Below are positions 62,715-64,000 of a DNA stretch of 64,000 bases, piece after piece; the stretch's first letter is position 1, and the number at the start of each line of letters is the position of its first letter. Source of the DNA: Pseudomonadota bacterium (GTDB lineage Bacteria > Pseudomonadota > Gammaproteobacteria > UBA1113); assembly GCA_021782495.1 (NCBI GenBank), contig JAJXUV010000003.1, positions 124,001 to 188,000 of the forward strand, written 5' to 3'. A program made the position numbers and the translations under genes. The notes beneath the pieces were generated by a model. The model searched no databases. It saw only the letters and a program-made list of their open reading frames with translations, and was not told where the DNA came from.

Positions 62715-63968
62715 TCATCGGTCAATTTCCCCAAACACAATATCCTGACTCGACAATATCGATACCACATCCGCTATCATGTGTCCTCGACTCATTTCAT
62801 CTAATGCCGCCAAATGGCTAAACCCGGCCGGCCGAATCTTCAAACGATAGGGTTTATTGGCTCCATCGGAAACCAAATACACACCAAATTCGCCTTTGGG
62901 ATGTTCCACTGCCGCATAGGCTTCTCCGGCCGGAATAGTATACCCTTCGGTAAATAATTTAAAGTGGTGAATCAAGGCTTCCATACTTTCTTTCATCACA
63001 GCACGCGGCGGGGGGACCACTTTGGCATCTTCCAAGATCACAGGCCCAGGATTTTTACGCAACCAATCGATGCATTGCAAAATGATGTGATTGGATTGAC
63101 GCATTTCTTCGACACGCACCAAATAACGATCGTAACAATCGCCATTTTTACCCACGGGAATCGCAAAATCCAAATCGGCATAGACTTCATAAGGTTGTTT
63201 TTTACGTAAATCCCAAGCCACGCCAGAGCCGCGCAACATCGGCCCGGTAAAGCCCAATTGCAAAGCCCGCTCCGCGGTGACCACACCAATATCGACAGTA
63301 CGCTGCTTCCAAATACGGTTATCCGTTAACAAGGTTTCGTATTCGTCCACGCGTTGGGGAAAAGCCTCGCAAAAAGCTTGGATAAAATCCAAAAGACTGC
63401 CCTGCCGTTTTTCATTCATTTCACGCGTTTCTTTTTCACTGCGCCAAGCAGAAGGTGTATATTGCGGCATTTTATTCGGCAGATCGCGATACACACCACC
63501 GGGTCGATAATAGGTCGCGTGCATGCGCGCCCCCGAAACCGCTTCATAACAATCCAATAAATCTTCTCGTTCTCTAAAAGCGTATAAAAAGACGGCCATG
63601 GCGCCGATGTCTAAGGCATGTGCGCCCAGCCACAATAAATGATTCAACAAACGCGTGATTTCATCAAACATGACGCGAATGTATTGGGCACGTACCGGCG
63701 GTGTAATTCCCAATAATTTTTCCAAAGCCAAAACATAGCCATGCTCATTACACATCATGGAAACATAATCCAAACGATCCATGTACCCAATACTTTGATT
63801 GTAGGGTTTGCTTTCAGCCAATTTTTCCGTAGCGCGATGCAATAAACCAATGTGTGGATCGGCACGTCGAATCACTTCGCCTTCAGTTTCCAACACCAAC
63901 CGCAATACCCCGTGCGCCGCCGGATGTTGGGGGCCAAAATTTAGCGTGTAATTATGCAACTCAGTCAT
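62715..63968 (-). CDS. nuoD: NADH-quinone oxidoreductase subunit D
   Basis: A 417-residue, 49-kDa-type subunit lining the quinone cavity. The N-terminal [20 protein letters not shown] carries the conserved quinone-site His. [11 protein letters not shown] and the C-terminal [18 protein letters not shown] are typical. ATG 63968 is chosen because AAGGAG is 9 bases upstream. An ATG seven codons earlier (63989) would place that ribosome site inside the gene. The start overlaps the nuoC stop by 8 bases. Confidence 0.97.
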   Translation of the reverse strand: MTELHNYTLNFGPQHPAAHGVLRLVLETEGEVIRRADPHIGLLHRATEKLAESKPYNQSIGYMDRLDYVSMMCNEHGYVLALEKLLGITPPVRAQYIRVMFDEITRLLNHLLWLGAHALDIGAMAVFLYAFREREDLLDCYEAVSGARMHATYYRPGGVYRDLPNKMPQYTPSAWRSEKETREMNEKRQGSLLDFIQAFCEAFPQRVDEYETLLTDNRIWKQRTVDIGVVTAERALQLGFTGPMLRGSGVAWDLRKKQPYEVYADLDFAIPVGKNGDCYDRYLVRVEEMRQSNHIILQCIDWLRKNPGPVILEDAKVVPPPRAVMKESMEALIHHFKLFTEGYTIPAGEAYAAVEHPKGEFGVYLVSDGANKPYRLKIRPAGFSHLAALDEMSRGHMIADVVSILSSQDIVFGEIDR

Positions 63969-64000
63969 GCGGATATTCTCCTTCGGCATAACGACTGTCT
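63961..64000 (-). CDS. nuoC: NADH-quinone oxidoreductase subunit C, last 12 codons
   Basis: Twelve codons ([12 protein letters not shown]) and a TGA at 63961-63963 run in from the window edge and overlap the nuoD start (ATGACTGA). The basic/aromatic tail and the position fit the end of nuoC in the standard nuo order. The assignment rests mainly on synteny. Confidence 0.6.
   Translation of the reverse strand, partial: DSRYAEGEYPHD

Noticed and set aside
62524-62718. A 64-codon minus-strand frame between nuoD and nuoE
   Set aside because: Its middle is the translation of the palindromic repeat; the ribosome site and conservation belong to nuoE at 62534, so it is not a gene.
50716-64000. Many open frames antisense to the nuo genes
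   Set aside because: They are shadows of strongly conserved complex I genes on the other strand and lack independent start signals.

Overview
The window looks like the chromosome of a Gammaproteobacterium of the Legionellales/Coxiella-like kind, probably an intracellular bacterium. The placement is inferred from the gene orders rnhB-dnaE, dapA-bamC-purC, minD-minE and nuoC-N, together with many eukaryote-like protein architectures. No database search was possible, so it is not proven. Housekeeping blocks occupy both flanks; an AT-richer accessory block of about 40 kb lies between them.

Left flank (1-8.7 kb, mostly minus strand): dnaE (cut by the window start) overlaps rnhB. The NAD salvage pair pncA-pncB overlaps by 4 bases. 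They follow dapA, a very short bamC-like lipoprotein gene, purC and a tRNA-Ser(CGA) in a tight run. A palindromic repeat lies between the dapA promoter and the divergent promoter of a YiiX/YaeF-type hydrolase.

Accessory block (8.9-46.9 kb, mostly minus strand): two TPR/membrane proteins of 613 and 2240 residues come first. They are followed by a run of three STAND-type NTPases: two lipase-NB-ARC-TPR paralogues, and a fusion of a CE-clan (Ulp1-like) cysteine protease, a DUF4297-like nuclease-fold region, a P-loop ATPase and a NACHT domain. Next are a possible TULIP/DUF4403 protein, a TPR/ATP-grasp protein, a decayed WD40 gene ending in a CaaX-like motif, and debris of a conjugative element (relaxase pseudogene, intact TraD-like gene, hicA relic). 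The block closes with an operon of three papain-like His/Cys proteins, one ending in a CaaX-like box, an interrupted small gene and an IS982-type transposase relic. These genes could form a STAND defence island, a set of host-directed effectors, or both. The sequence alone does not decide.

Right flank (47.2-64 kb): minD-minE without minC upstream, a LysE/RhtB exporter, an effector-like two-helix membrane protein, and the respiratory complex I operon nuoC to nuoN on the minus strand. The nuo operon carries different palindromic or dispersed repeats in its intercistronic gaps. The 3' end of nuoN has been duplicated in tandem beside a perfect 28-bp inverted repeat.
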